A stretch of 64,000 nucleotides of DNA from Verrucomicrobia bacterium Tous-C9LFEB. GTDB lineage: Bacteria > Acidobacteriota > Terriglobia > Terriglobales > Acidobacteriaceae. The stretch lies in NCBI GenBank assembly GCA_903970445.1, contig CAJCIP010000011.1:62001-126000 (forward strand). Direction: 5' to 3'. The notes under the pieces were generated by a model that searched no databases, was not told the origin of the DNA, and was given only the letters and a program-made list of their open reading frames with translations. The position numbers and the translations under genes were made by a program. Below, one piece after another: positions 9,439 to 18,046 of the stretch (the first letter of the stretch is position 1; every line of letters starts with the position of its first letter).

Positions 9439-11832
9439 ATGATGAGGCCGAATCGGCGCGGGTTTGTCTTAGGAGCGGCTGCCACGATGGCAGCCGCAGG
9501 CACGGTGGCTAAAGCCGCGCAGGCAGCAATCGGTCCTCGACTTCCAAGTTTGGCCAAGGCGCTGCCGCTGGAAGCGGTGCGGCTGTTGCCATCGGACTAT
9601 GCTGTTGCGGTCGAGGTGAACCGGACGTTTCTGCTAAGTCTGAGCGCAGACCGGCTACTGCACAATTTTCTTGTATATGCCGGACTGCCAGCGAAAGCTC
9701 CAATTTATGGCGGATGGGAGAGCGACACGATCGCCGGCCATACGCTGGGGCACTACCTGACGGCGCTGGTGCGAACGTATGAGCAAACGGGCGATGAGGT
9801 GTGCAGGGAACGGGCAGACTATATTGTTGCGGAGCTGGCGCGCGCGCAGGCAGCGCGTGGCAACGGCTACGTGGGCGCGCTGGGGCGAAAGAAGAAGGAC
9901 GGAACAATCGTCGATGGGCAGGAGATATTTCCAGAGGTGATGCGGGGAGAAATTCATTCGGGTGGGTTCGATCTGAATGGGTCTTGGTCGCCGCTCTACA
10001 CCGTGCATAAGCTGATGGCGGGGCTGCTCGATGTGCACGCGGCGTGGGGCAATCCGACGGCGTTGAAGGTGGAGGTTGGCCTCGCGGACTACTTCGCGCG
10101 CGTATTTGCTGCGTTGAACGATGCGCAGATGCAGCAGGTGCTGAATACGGAATATGGCGGTCTGAACGAAAGCTTTGCCGAGCTCTACGCGCAAACCGGC
10201 GACAAGCGCTGGCTGGAGGTGGCGCAACGGATTTATGACCATAAAGTTCTTGATCCGCTGGAGGCTGGGCAGGACAAGTTGGCGAACTTCCATGCCAACA
10301 CGCAGGTGCCGAAAGTGATCGGACTGGCCCGCATTCACGAGCTGAGCCGGAGGCCCGAGCTGCGGGATGCCGCTAACTTTTTCTGGACAACGGTGACCGA
10401 GCACCATAGCTACGTGATTGGCGGCAATGCGGACCGCGAATATTTCTCCGCACCCGATACGATCGCCGAACATATTACCGAGCAGACGTGCGAGCACTGC
10501 AACACGTACAACATGCTCAAGCTGACGCGCCAGCTATATAGCTGGAAGCCGGACGGCAGATATTTCGATTACTACGAGCGCGCTCACTTGAATCACGTGA
10601 TGGCGGCACAGAATCCGAAGACGGGCGGGTTTACGTACATGACGCCGCTGATGTCCGGCGCTCAACGCGGCTATTCCGAACCCAAGGAGGACGCTTTCTG
10701 GTGTTGTGTAGGGACAGGGATGGAGAGCCACTCGAAGCATGGCGACTCGATTTTCTGGGAGGGTGAAGGAACGCTGTTGGTCAACCTGTACATCCCGGCA
10801 GAGGCAACATGGGCGACACGTCAAGCCAAGGTGATGCTGGAGACGAAGTACCCGATGCAGCAGAAAGCAGCGCTGACGCTAAGCAGCCTGGGGCGTCCGG
10901 GCAGGTTCGCGATCGCGCTGAGGGTGCCAGCATGGGCCAAAGGCGAGGCCGACGTCGCGGTGAACGGCAAGCCATTTTCGCCAGCATACATTTGCGGATA
11001 CGCGTTGGTAGATCGTCATTGGAAGGCAGCGGATGTGCTGACGATCGAGCTGCCGATGCAGCTGCGGATTGAAGCCACTCCGGGCGACGCGAACACCATA
11101 GCGGTAATGCACGGGCCGATTGTGATGGCAGCCGATCTTGGCGACGCGAAAGAGAAGTGGGACCGTCCCGATCCGGCGATGGTGGGGGCAAGTCTTCTCC
11201 GGGGGTTCAAAGCGAAGACAAACGTAGAACGTGTGGCATATGAGACGCAGGGCATCGTTCGCCCGGCGAATCTGAACTTTGTACCGTTCTACAGCCAGTA
11301 CGAACGTCGCAGCGCCGTGTACTTCAAACGATTTACGGATGCGCAGTGGAAGGTGGAGGAGGCTGCGTTCCTGAGCGAGCAGGCCAGGTTGCGGGACATT
11401 ACCGCGCGTTCCGTGGATGTGATGCACCTAGGCGAGATGCAGCCGGAGCGCGATCACAACCTGACATCCGAAATGTCATACCCGGTGCAATACCGGGGCC
11501 GACAGGGTCGCGATGCGCGATCGGGCGGTTACTTCGAATTCTCGATGAAGACAAAGCCGGAGCCGTTGATCTTAATGGCGACGTACTGGGGCGATGAGCG
11601 GGGCCAGGATTTCGACATCCTGGTGGACAATGTTCTGCTAGCCTCGCAACACCTGAAGAGCGACGAGCCGGGCAAGTTCTTCGATGTGGAATATCCGGTG
11701 CCCGATCCACTCACCAGGGGCAAGGCGAGCGTTCGAGTGCGGTTTGTACCGCACAACCGGTCGACTGCGGGGCCCGTTTTCGGCGTGACGCTATTTACGC
11801 AGAAGCCCACCTCGCCTCCATCTTCACTCTAA
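9439..11832 (+). CDS. Second GH127-family (DUF1680) beta-L-arabinofuranosidase-like protein, Tat-exported
   Basis: A 797-residue product. I use ATG 9439 (MMRPNRRGFVLGAAA), preceded by GCGGGG, rather than the ATG 30 bases upstream, because the twin-arginine signal then starts the protein. The catalytic region runs from about residue 45 to 540. The zinc-thiolate residues are present: TCEHCNTYN near 350 (Glu-x-Cys) and FWCCVGTGME near 421 (Cys-Cys). A C-terminal beta region with HNLTSEMSYPV and GRDARSGGYFEF matches the extra module seen in many DUF1680 proteins. It lacks the front binding modules of its divergent neighbour and its motif spacing differs, so the two probably act on different linkages or chain positions rather than being a recent duplication. 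Confidence 0.87.
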   Translation: MMRPNRRGFVLGAAATMAAAGTVAKAAQAAIGPRLPSLAKALPLEAVRLLPSDYAVAVEVNRTFLLSLSADRLLHNFLVYAGLPAKAPIYGGWESDTIAGHTLGHYLTALVRTYEQTGDEVCRERADYIVAELARAQAARGNGYVGALGRKKKDGTIVDGQEIFPEVMRGEIHSGGFDLNGSWSPLYTVHKLMAGLLDVHAAWGNPTALKVEVGLADYFARVFAALNDAQMQQVLNTEYGGLNESFAELYAQTGDKRWLEVAQRIYDHKVLDPLEAGQDKLANFHANTQVPKVIGLARIHELSRRPELRDAANFFWTTVTEHHSYVIGGNADREYFSAPDTIAEHITEQTCEHCNTYNMLKLTRQLYSWKPDGRYFDYYERAHLNHVMAAQNPKTGGFTYMTPLMSGAQRGYSEPKEDAFWCCVGTGMESHSKHGDSIFWEGEGTLLVNLYIPAEATWATRQAKVMLETKYPMQQKAALTLSSLGRPGRFAIALRVPAWAKGEADVAVNGKPFSPAYICGYALVDRHWKAADVLTIELPMQLRIEATPGDANTIAVMHGPIVMAADLGDAKEKWDRPDPAMVGASLLRGFKAKTNVERVAYETQGIVRPANLNFVPFYSQYERRSAVYFKRFTDAQWKVEEAAFLSEQARLRDITARSVDVMHLGEMQPERDHNLTSEMSYPVQYRGRQGRDARSGGYFEFSMKTKPEPLILMATYWGDERGQDFDILVDNVLLASQHLKSDEPGKFFDVEYPVPDPLTRGKASVRVRFVPHNRSTAGPVFGVTLFTQKPTSPPSSL

Positions 11833-11910
11833 GTTCGGACATAGTGCCGCCGGCGCAGTATGGGCGAGACCAGATGGCGGGGGTTCCAGCCTGTCAGCCA
11901 TGAACCTTCT

Positions 11911-11983
11911 CGTGTATACCCATTCGCCCGACGAATAATCAGCCAATTTGTATTGACATTGACTGCAATAATGAATACAAATT
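11911..11983. promoter_or_regulatory. Receptor-gene regulatory region: GTATAC site plus a 10-base inverted repeat
   Basis: TGTATAC occurs at 11913-11919. About 26 bases on, AATTTGTATT (11945-11954) and AATACAAATT (11974-11983) form a perfect inverted repeat with a 19-base spacer. The spacer side holds TTGACA at 11953-11958 with a poor -10 (TACAAA) 17 bases later, so a promoter overlapped by the inverted repeat is plausible. The region is AT-rich compared with its surroundings and lies about 95 bases before the receptor start. Confidence 0.45.
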
Positions 11984-12077
11984 CACATACATTGAGCGCA
12001 ATCGTTGTAGTGCGGCCCGGCTCGTTGGCCGAGGTGTAGCCCAAAACAATCCATGGGAAGGCTGGAGGGCAAGGCAT

Positions 12078-15000
12078 ATGCAAAAGAGAAATCGGTTGTT
12101 GTTGAGGTTCAATTATTTACGAAGCAGCTTTTCGCGAGGTCTAGCCGTGATGCTCGTATTCGGTTGCCTGCTTGCGACGTCCGCCCGCAGCGATGCTCAG
12201 GACCTCTCTACCGGCTCGCTGAACGTTACGGTTCAGGACACACAAGGTGCGTTGATACCGGGGGCGACTTTGACGCTGAAGGATCTCGGCACGGGCGACG
12301 TTCACAAAGCAACCAGCCGGGCGACGGGCATCTCGGTGATTCCGTTTCTTAATCCCGCGGACTATAGCTTGACCATCAGCAAGGCTGGGTTCAGCTCAAG
12401 CCGGTACGACAAGATCACCATTCAGACGAACCAGGTAACGAACCTTGAGGTAAAGCTTAAGGTAGGTGCCGCGGCGGACACCGTGACGGTGACCGGCGAT
12501 ACGACTCCAATTTTTGATACGACCGGGAATACGTTATCCACAACGCTGGACATGAAGCAGGTACAGGATCTCCCGACCGCAGCTCGTGACGTTTTCTCGT
12601 TGGCGTTCCTGGTGCCGGGCGCGGTGGACGACAACTTCAACAACTTGCCTGGCGGCGCGGTGGACACTGGAACCAATGGTTTCTCGACCATGGCGAACCG
12701 GAACAAGAGCGGCGGATTCGACACGGATGGACCGAGTACGACGCAGCGACTTGAGAGCACGCAGGAGATGACGGTCGAGACCGCCGAACTGGACGCTTCC
12801 AAGGGCGGCACGGCAGTGATGGACATCGGGTTCCTGACCCAGCGCGGAACGAACAAGTTTCACGGCCAACTGTTCGAGGATTATCGCAGCGAGGCGATGA
12901 ACGCCAATGGTTGGAATAACAACAATGCTGGACTGCCGCGAAATCTGCTCATAATCAATGATTTTGGCGGCAACGTAGCGGGGCCGATCTTGAAGGACAA
13001 GCTGTTCTTTTTTGCCAGTATCGGTAATTATCGGCAGCCACAGCAGTCGCTGGTGCAGACCGTAATTCCGACAGCGCTTGCCTTGTCGGGTGTATACACC
13101 TACGCGAATGCGACAACGAATGCGCTGGAGACAGTGAACGTCTTGCAAACGGGCGCGAGCGCCGGCTGCTCGACGTGCAGTGGCACAATCAATTCAGTCA
13201 TCGCAGGCGATCTGGCAAATATTGTGTCGTCGGAGAGTTTGCCGGGGACGAGCATCTCACCGCTCGATCTCAACCATAACCTTCTTAACTTTAAGAACAA
13301 GTCATCGATCACCCAGCGGTTTCCGACGATTCGTATCGACTACAACCTGTCGCAAAAGTTTCGTTTGACTGGTGCGGTGAATGAATCCAACTTCTACAAC
13401 ATCAATGTTGGGTCGCCTCCATATCCGGGTCCGCTGTTCGCCAATCAGGCGTACAGCAACAAGCAACGGAACTACCAGGTCGTCACTGGATTCGACTGGA
13501 CGATCAAGCCCACGCTGGTGAGTGCGTTTCGAGTGGGCTACCTCTACACGAACTTCCTCTATAACTCGCAGGGTGTCGGCTCGCCAAACGCAAACATGAT
13601 GCAGCAGGGAGATTTGGCGTTCGGGTTTGGACTGAACAGCGGCGTCAACGGTTTCAACGCACTGAAGGGTGGCAGCCTGTACCCGGTAACGAGCATCAAG
13701 GACGACAACACGTGGTCAAAGGGCCGGCATAACATCACGTTCGGCGCGTCGGGCGCGACGGAGACGGACCACTACTACAACAACCAATTCGTTCCGTACG
13801 TCGGCGTAAATGGGATTGCGCAGGGTGACCCGGTGCAGACGGCGCTGGACAACGCAGTTGCGAACGGACCGACGAATGCGGCGTCGGATGTAGAAGGTTT
13901 GTATGCGACGCTGGATGGCCGCATGACCTACTACAGCCTGGGCGAGTTCGTGAACATCCACACCCAACAGTTCCAGCCGGGCGTGACGTTTAATCTCCAT
14001 GAGAAGCTCACACAGGCTGCTGTTTTCCTCCAGGATTCGTGGCGCGCTACGCCTACGCTGACGTTGAATTACGGATTGCGTTGGGACTTTACAGGCGCTT
14101 CAGAAGATGAAACGGGCTACTACACGCATCCGGACGTTGCTAATCTCTGGGGACCTTCAGGGGTCGGGAACATCTTCAAGCCGGGCACGCTGACAGGTGT
14201 GCAGGACCCGATCGAGGGGCCGCATGCGAAAGGATATGCACCGACGTACGTGCATCCAGAGCCGACGGTAGGTTTCGCATGGAATCCGCGCGACACAGAT
14301 ACAGCGCTGGGACGCCTGTTGGGAAACGGCAAGACGGTGATTCGCGGCAGTTTCACGCTCAAGAACTACACGGAAGGCGCTCAGAACTTCTGGAGCATCG
14401 GATCGAACAGCGGCGCAAATTTCAACACGTACTACTATGCGGATCCGGTGGCCCCGCAGCCCAATGTCACACCTTCGGCTGGATTTTATAATGCCGGCTC
14501 GGTGATCTTAGGGGGCGCGCTTCCTTCGCTCCAGTCCACTTCGCCATCACCGTTCACGCCGATCATTCACGAGTCCTACCAGACATTTAGCGGGACGGGC
14601 TACACGACGTTCGATCCGCATATCAAGCAGCCGTACGTGGAGTCATGGTCCCTAGGCATTCAGCGGAAGCTGGCTGCCGACGAAGTGTTGGAAGTGCGGT
14701 ATGTTGGCAACGTAGCCAAGGACCAATGGCTCGTGGAGAACTATAACGAAGTCAATATTTTCGAAAACGGGTTTTTGAAGGAATTTGAAGGAGCGCAGGC
14801 AAACCTTGCTGCGTCAAATGGCACGACCTTCCAGGGAGCGAATCCTACGCCAATTATGGATCAGGCGTTTGCGACCTCCGGTCTGGCAGCCAACTACACA
14901 AACGGCACATTTATCAATTACGTGAAGCAAGGGCAAGCCGGCGCTCTCGCCACGCAGTTGGCCAGTAATCCCACCTATTTATGTTCGCTGGTTGGGGCGA

Positions 15001-15917
15001 ATTTTGGTCCGTGCGCGGCGCAGGGCATTCCAGGAGTTGGAAACTACCCGAGCAACTTCTTCCAGGAGAATCCTTATGCGGCGGGAGCAGCGAACTCGGA
15101 ACTGAAGAATTCGGGCTTCTCCAACTACAACGCCCTGCAGGTGGACTTCCGGCAGAGTTCTTGGAAAGGTCTGCAGATGGATGCAAACTACACGTATTCA
15201 AAGTCATTGGGTACCAGCGTGCAGGGGAGCACGGCGCCAGGCTATTACAACGGACGCAGCAACAGTGCTCCCGGTTTCTACACGCTGCGCAATAAGGAGC
15301 TGAACTATTTTCCAAGTGCGTTTGATGTGCGGCACGTGTTCCATGCGAGCGGCACGTATGACTTTCCGTTCGGCAAGAACAAGGCGTTTCTGAACAGCAG
15401 CAAGATCGCGAATTCGATTGCCGGCGGATGGACACTGGGAGCGATTGTGACGTGGGAGAGCGGCGAACCGCATCTTTTTACAGGCGGAACGCAGACGTTC
15501 AATGGCAACGACTCCGGCATCACGCTCACGGGTGTCACGGCGAAACAGTTGCAGGCGCAGCTACATCCGCGAACGGTTCCGGGCAAGCCGTACGTACAGT
15601 TGTTCGATCAGAAATACGTCAACCAGGCGAACGGGCAGTCGAACAATGCGTATATCGCTCCGGCCTCGACGCCGGGGCAGTTTGGACAGTTGCTGTGGCT
15701 GCATGATCCAAGCAACTTCAACACGGACTTGTCATTGACGAAGCGTATCCCGATCAAGGGACCGGTCAATCTGAAGCTGCAAGGTGTGTTTCTTAATGCG
15801 TTCAATCATGTGGCGTGGTACGGAATGGACACAGGTGTGCAGGATGGAACGTTCGGCACAACGTCCACCACATCGGGACCAAGGCAGATTGAACTGCGGG
15901 GAAACATCCAGTTCTAA
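12078..15917 (+). CDS. TonB-dependent receptor, Oar-like, with N-terminal carboxypeptidase-like regulatory domain
   Basis: A 1279-residue outer membrane protein. After an export signal (cut near SARSDAQ) there is a carboxypeptidase-regulatory-like beta domain (about 46-125, GSLNVTVQDTQGALIPGATL), a plug region (~125-330, including GGAVDTGTNGF and LTQRGTNKFHG), then a large barrel rich in aromatic and Asn residues ending in the short C-terminal strand RQIELRGNIQF, with a final Phe as usual for barrels. This is the acidobacterial Oar/CarbopepD type of receptor, generally linked to uptake of glycans or oligopeptides. GGAGG precedes ATG 12078. Set between GH127 glycosidases and peptidases, it probably imports released glycopeptides; the ligand is inferred. 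Confidence 0.9.
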   Translation: MQKRNRLLLRFNYLRSSFSRGLAVMLVFGCLLATSARSDAQDLSTGSLNVTVQDTQGALIPGATLTLKDLGTGDVHKATSRATGISVIPFLNPADYSLTISKAGFSSSRYDKITIQTNQVTNLEVKLKVGAAADTVTVTGDTTPIFDTTGNTLSTTLDMKQVQDLPTAARDVFSLAFLVPGAVDDNFNNLPGGAVDTGTNGFSTMANRNKSGGFDTDGPSTTQRLESTQEMTVETAELDASKGGTAVMDIGFLTQRGTNKFHGQLFEDYRSEAMNANGWNNNNAGLPRNLLIINDFGGNVAGPILKDKLFFFASIGNYRQPQQSLVQTVIPTALALSGVYTYANATTNALETVNVLQTGASAGCSTCSGTINSVIAGDLANIVSSESLPGTSISPLDLNHNLLNFKNKSSITQRFPTIRIDYNLSQKFRLTGAVNESNFYNINVGSPPYPGPLFANQAYSNKQRNYQVVTGFDWTIKPTLVSAFRVGYLYTNFLYNSQGVGSPNANMMQQGDLAFGFGLNSGVNGFNALKGGSLYPVTSIKDDNTWSKGRHNITFGASGATETDHYYNNQFVPYVGVNGIAQGDPVQTALDNAVANGPTNAASDVEGLYATLDGRMTYYSLGEFVNIHTQQFQPGVTFNLHEKLTQAAVFLQDSWRATPTLTLNYGLRWDFTGASEDETGYYTHPDVANLWGPSGVGNIFKPGTLTGVQDPIEGPHAKGYAPTYVHPEPTVGFAWNPRDTDTALGRLLGNGKTVIRGSFTLKNYTEGAQNFWSIGSNSGANFNTYYYADPVAPQPNVTPSAGFYNAGSVILGGALPSLQSTSPSPFTPIIHESYQTFSGTGYTTFDPHIKQPYVESWSLGIQRKLAADEVLEVRYVGNVAKDQWLVENYNEVNIFENGFLKEFEGAQANLAASNGTTFQGANPTPIMDQAFATSGLAANYTNGTFINYVKQGQAGALATQLASNPTYLCSLVGANFGPCAAQGIPGVGNYPSNFFQENPYAAGAANSELKNSGFSNYNALQVDFRQSSWKGLQMDANYTYSKSLGTSVQGSTAPGYYNGRSNSAPGFYTLRNKELNYFPSAFDVRHVFHASGTYDFPFGKNKAFLNSSKIANSIAGGWTLGAIVTWESGEPHLFTGGTQTFNGNDSGITLTGVTAKQLQAQLHPRTVPGKPYVQLFDQKYVNQANGQSNNAYIAPASTPGQFGQLLWLHDPSNFNTDLSLTKRIPIKGPVNLKLQGVFLNAFNHVAWYGMDTGVQDGTFGTTSTTSGPRQIELRGNIQF

Positions 15918-15978
15918 CCGCAAAGCTGCTTAACGAAAGCAAGTCGCCTGCTGCAACGGCGGCTAGCTTCGTTGCGGG

Positions 15979-17886
15979 CTAGTTACGCCAAGGTCGCGAT
16001 GACGAAGAAGGAGCGGTTGCTGCTGGCGGCACCATGAGCGCGTCGTGTTGCGGGCCTTCGAAGTTCACACGGACCCCGCCATTGACGTCGGTGGTCTGAA
16101 GTCGAGACGATCCATGCTGAGAGGCCTCGGTGGCGCTAGGGTGGATCGGGTGATCGCCGTAGAACTTCCATGAGGATTGGAAGTCAGGAGTGAGCTTCAT
16201 GTGTTCCATGTCGGCACGAAGAAGCTCGATGGGCATGGGACCTTCGTGGAGGATGGTGTCGTGAAATTGTCGGTCGGTCATCTTGTGCGACTCGACTAAC
16301 TCACGGTGAAGCTCGCGGAACTGCAGAGCGCCCATGAGGTAGGCGCATTGGTAGAGTGGACCGACAGAACCATCGAATGAGCGGCGGACTTCGGCGAGAT
16401 CATTTTCGGAGTCGAATCCTACGTTGTCGATGAGGTACTGAACGGCCTGCTGCGGCGTCCACTTACCGAGGTGGAAGTTCATGGTGAAGATGACGCGGGC
16501 GGAGCGATGCATTCGCCAGACGAGGGCGCCGACACGCTCTTCTGGAGTGGCGTCGAAGCCCTTGGTGTAATACAGCATCTCCCACCAGAAGGCATTGCCC
16601 TCCCCCCAGAAAGGTGTGTCAAACCGCCGCCGGTAAGGGCGATAACGGGCGTTCATATAGAACTGCAGAAAGTGTCCGGGGATCATTTCGTGAAACGCGG
16701 TATCGCGGGCGAAAGGAATGTTGTTGCCGCGCATGCTCATCTCACGCTGGTCGTAGGTCATGCTGTCAGTCGGATACGAGACGCTGATCTCGTCGCCGCC
16801 GGTAAAGAAGGGGTTCACGAGCTGGCGTTCGGGAGTCATCATCATCATGGTCCAGGACTCGTCAGCGAGCGGTGGAACGGTGACGAGGTCATTCTTCTCG
16901 GCGAAATCTGCGCCTTCGAGGACGAGCTTGCGAATCAGTTCGGGCTGCTCGCCGGGAGCAACATGCATGCTCTTCACTTTTTCGACGGCAGCGTGCCAAT
17001 CGTCGCCGTAGCCCATCTCGCGCGAGACCTTGAGCATTTCCTTCATGGACCAGTCGTACTCGGTCTGGGCGATGGCGACAAGCTCTTCCGGTGTGTAGGG
17101 AATCAGATTATCGGAGAGCTCGTCGAGCAGGGCCTGGCGGCCGACGGGATCGCCGATAATAGTGGTCTTGTCGTCGGCCTTGATGCCGATGAGTTTCTCG
17201 TTGAGGAAGTCGCTGTAGTCGTCCAGCGCCTTGCTGGCGTTCTTGTATGGGAGCGCGTCCCACCAGGTGAAGCTGGGATCGTAGCCGTTGTACTGGCCGA
17301 ACCACTCGTGTAGAGCCCGATTAAGCTGATGAGTGGCTTGAACTGCGCGGTTGGCGACGACGGGATCGATCCTGGGATGAGCGGGATTCGCGGGGTCCAA
17401 CAGTTTGCGTGTAGCGTCGAGCTGCTTCACAAGCGCGTTGAGGAGTTCGGCATCGTGCTCGGCGTCTGGGCGCTGCATGAGGCGCTGCTTGTCGAGGATG
17501 TCTTCAAGGTTGGCGGCGAAAGGAATGAGCGGCTTCATCTCTTCGCGGCGACGCTGTTCGATGGCGGCCTGGTGCAGGTTGGAGTGGAGCTGAGTCTTGA
17601 GGAGGAGATAGTCGATCTTGTCTTCCTGCGAGAGGGAGTTGAAGTCGAGGGAGGCAAGGGTTGCGAGCTCGTCGTGGTAGAAGCGATCGAAGCGCGTGTT
17701 GTGGGACGCGGACAGGCGAACGGGATATGCGCGCTCGAGAGATTGTTCGTCGGCGCTGAAGATCTCGATAAGCGAAGACAGGGTTTGGGGATTCGGTGCG
17801 GCATCTTTTGCGGCGGCATGGCAGAGGAGGCTGGGGCCGACGGTTAGGAACAACAATAGGTGGCCGGCACGACCCGACTTCCGCAT
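15979..17886 (-). CDS. DUF885-family secreted metallopeptidase-like protein
   Basis: A 635-residue protein with a Sec signal (ending around CHAAAK) and a DUF885 fold. The family motif HEMIPGHFLQF near residue 400 resembles a gluzincin zinc site of the form HExxPGH, and downstream EGNAFWWEMLYYTKGF is also typical. AAGGAGG lies six bases before ATG 17886, which fixes the start. DUF885 proteins are presumed peptidases; few have been tested and specificity cannot be read from the sequence. It is divergent from the S9 peptidase gene, with a GTATAC palindrome in the shared gap, which suggests joint control and a shared role in peptide breakdown. Confidence 0.82.
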   Translation of the reverse strand: MRKSGRAGHLLLFLTVGPSLLCHAAAKDAAPNPQTLSSLIEIFSADEQSLERAYPVRLSASHNTRFDRFYHDELATLASLDFNSLSQEDKIDYLLLKTQLHSNLHQAAIEQRRREEMKPLIPFAANLEDILDKQRLMQRPDAEHDAELLNALVKQLDATRKLLDPANPAHPRIDPVVANRAVQATHQLNRALHEWFGQYNGYDPSFTWWDALPYKNASKALDDYSDFLNEKLIGIKADDKTTIIGDPVGRQALLDELSDNLIPYTPEELVAIAQTEYDWSMKEMLKVSREMGYGDDWHAAVEKVKSMHVAPGEQPELIRKLVLEGADFAEKNDLVTVPPLADESWTMMMMTPERQLVNPFFTGGDEISVSYPTDSMTYDQREMSMRGNNIPFARDTAFHEMIPGHFLQFYMNARYRPYRRRFDTPFWGEGNAFWWEMLYYTKGFDATPEERVGALVWRMHRSARVIFTMNFHLGKWTPQQAVQYLIDNVGFDSENDLAEVRRSFDGSVGPLYQCAYLMGALQFRELHRELVESHKMTDRQFHDTILHEGPMPIELLRADMEHMKLTPDFQSSWKFYGDHPIHPSATEASQHGSSRLQTTDVNGGVRVNFEGPQHDALMVPPAATAPSSSSRPWRN

Positions 17887-17985
17887 AGTGGCCTCCTTAC
17901 ATATTCGTAGACGGTGGAGCGAGGCCGGGGAACAAGGGCTATCGCAACAGATACGGACGTAATGCTATATCGTACGAATAAGCAA

Positions 17986-17995
17986 TTGTATACAA
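17986..17995. promoter_or_regulatory. Candidate operator TTGTATACAA between the two peptidase genes
   Basis: A perfect 10-base palindrome TTGTATACAA in the 160-base gap between the divergent DUF885 and S9 peptidase genes. It is the best match in the window to the GntR/FadR-type consensus and shares its TGTATACA core with the site at 9171. Confidence 0.55.
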
Positions 17996-18046
17996 ACTCG
18001 TATGTCTGCCTCCATCAACGGCTCTCACGCCTGGAGTTCTTGCACT

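Noticed and set aside
9655-10497. 280-codon minus-strand frame inside the second GH127 gene
   Set aside because: Translation resembles no family and the plus strand encodes the catalytic Glu/Cys motifs.
16471-17313. 280-codon open frame on the plus strand inside the DUF885 gene
   Set aside because: Antisense shadow; the minus strand carries the HExxPGH motif, signal peptide and a strong ribosome site.
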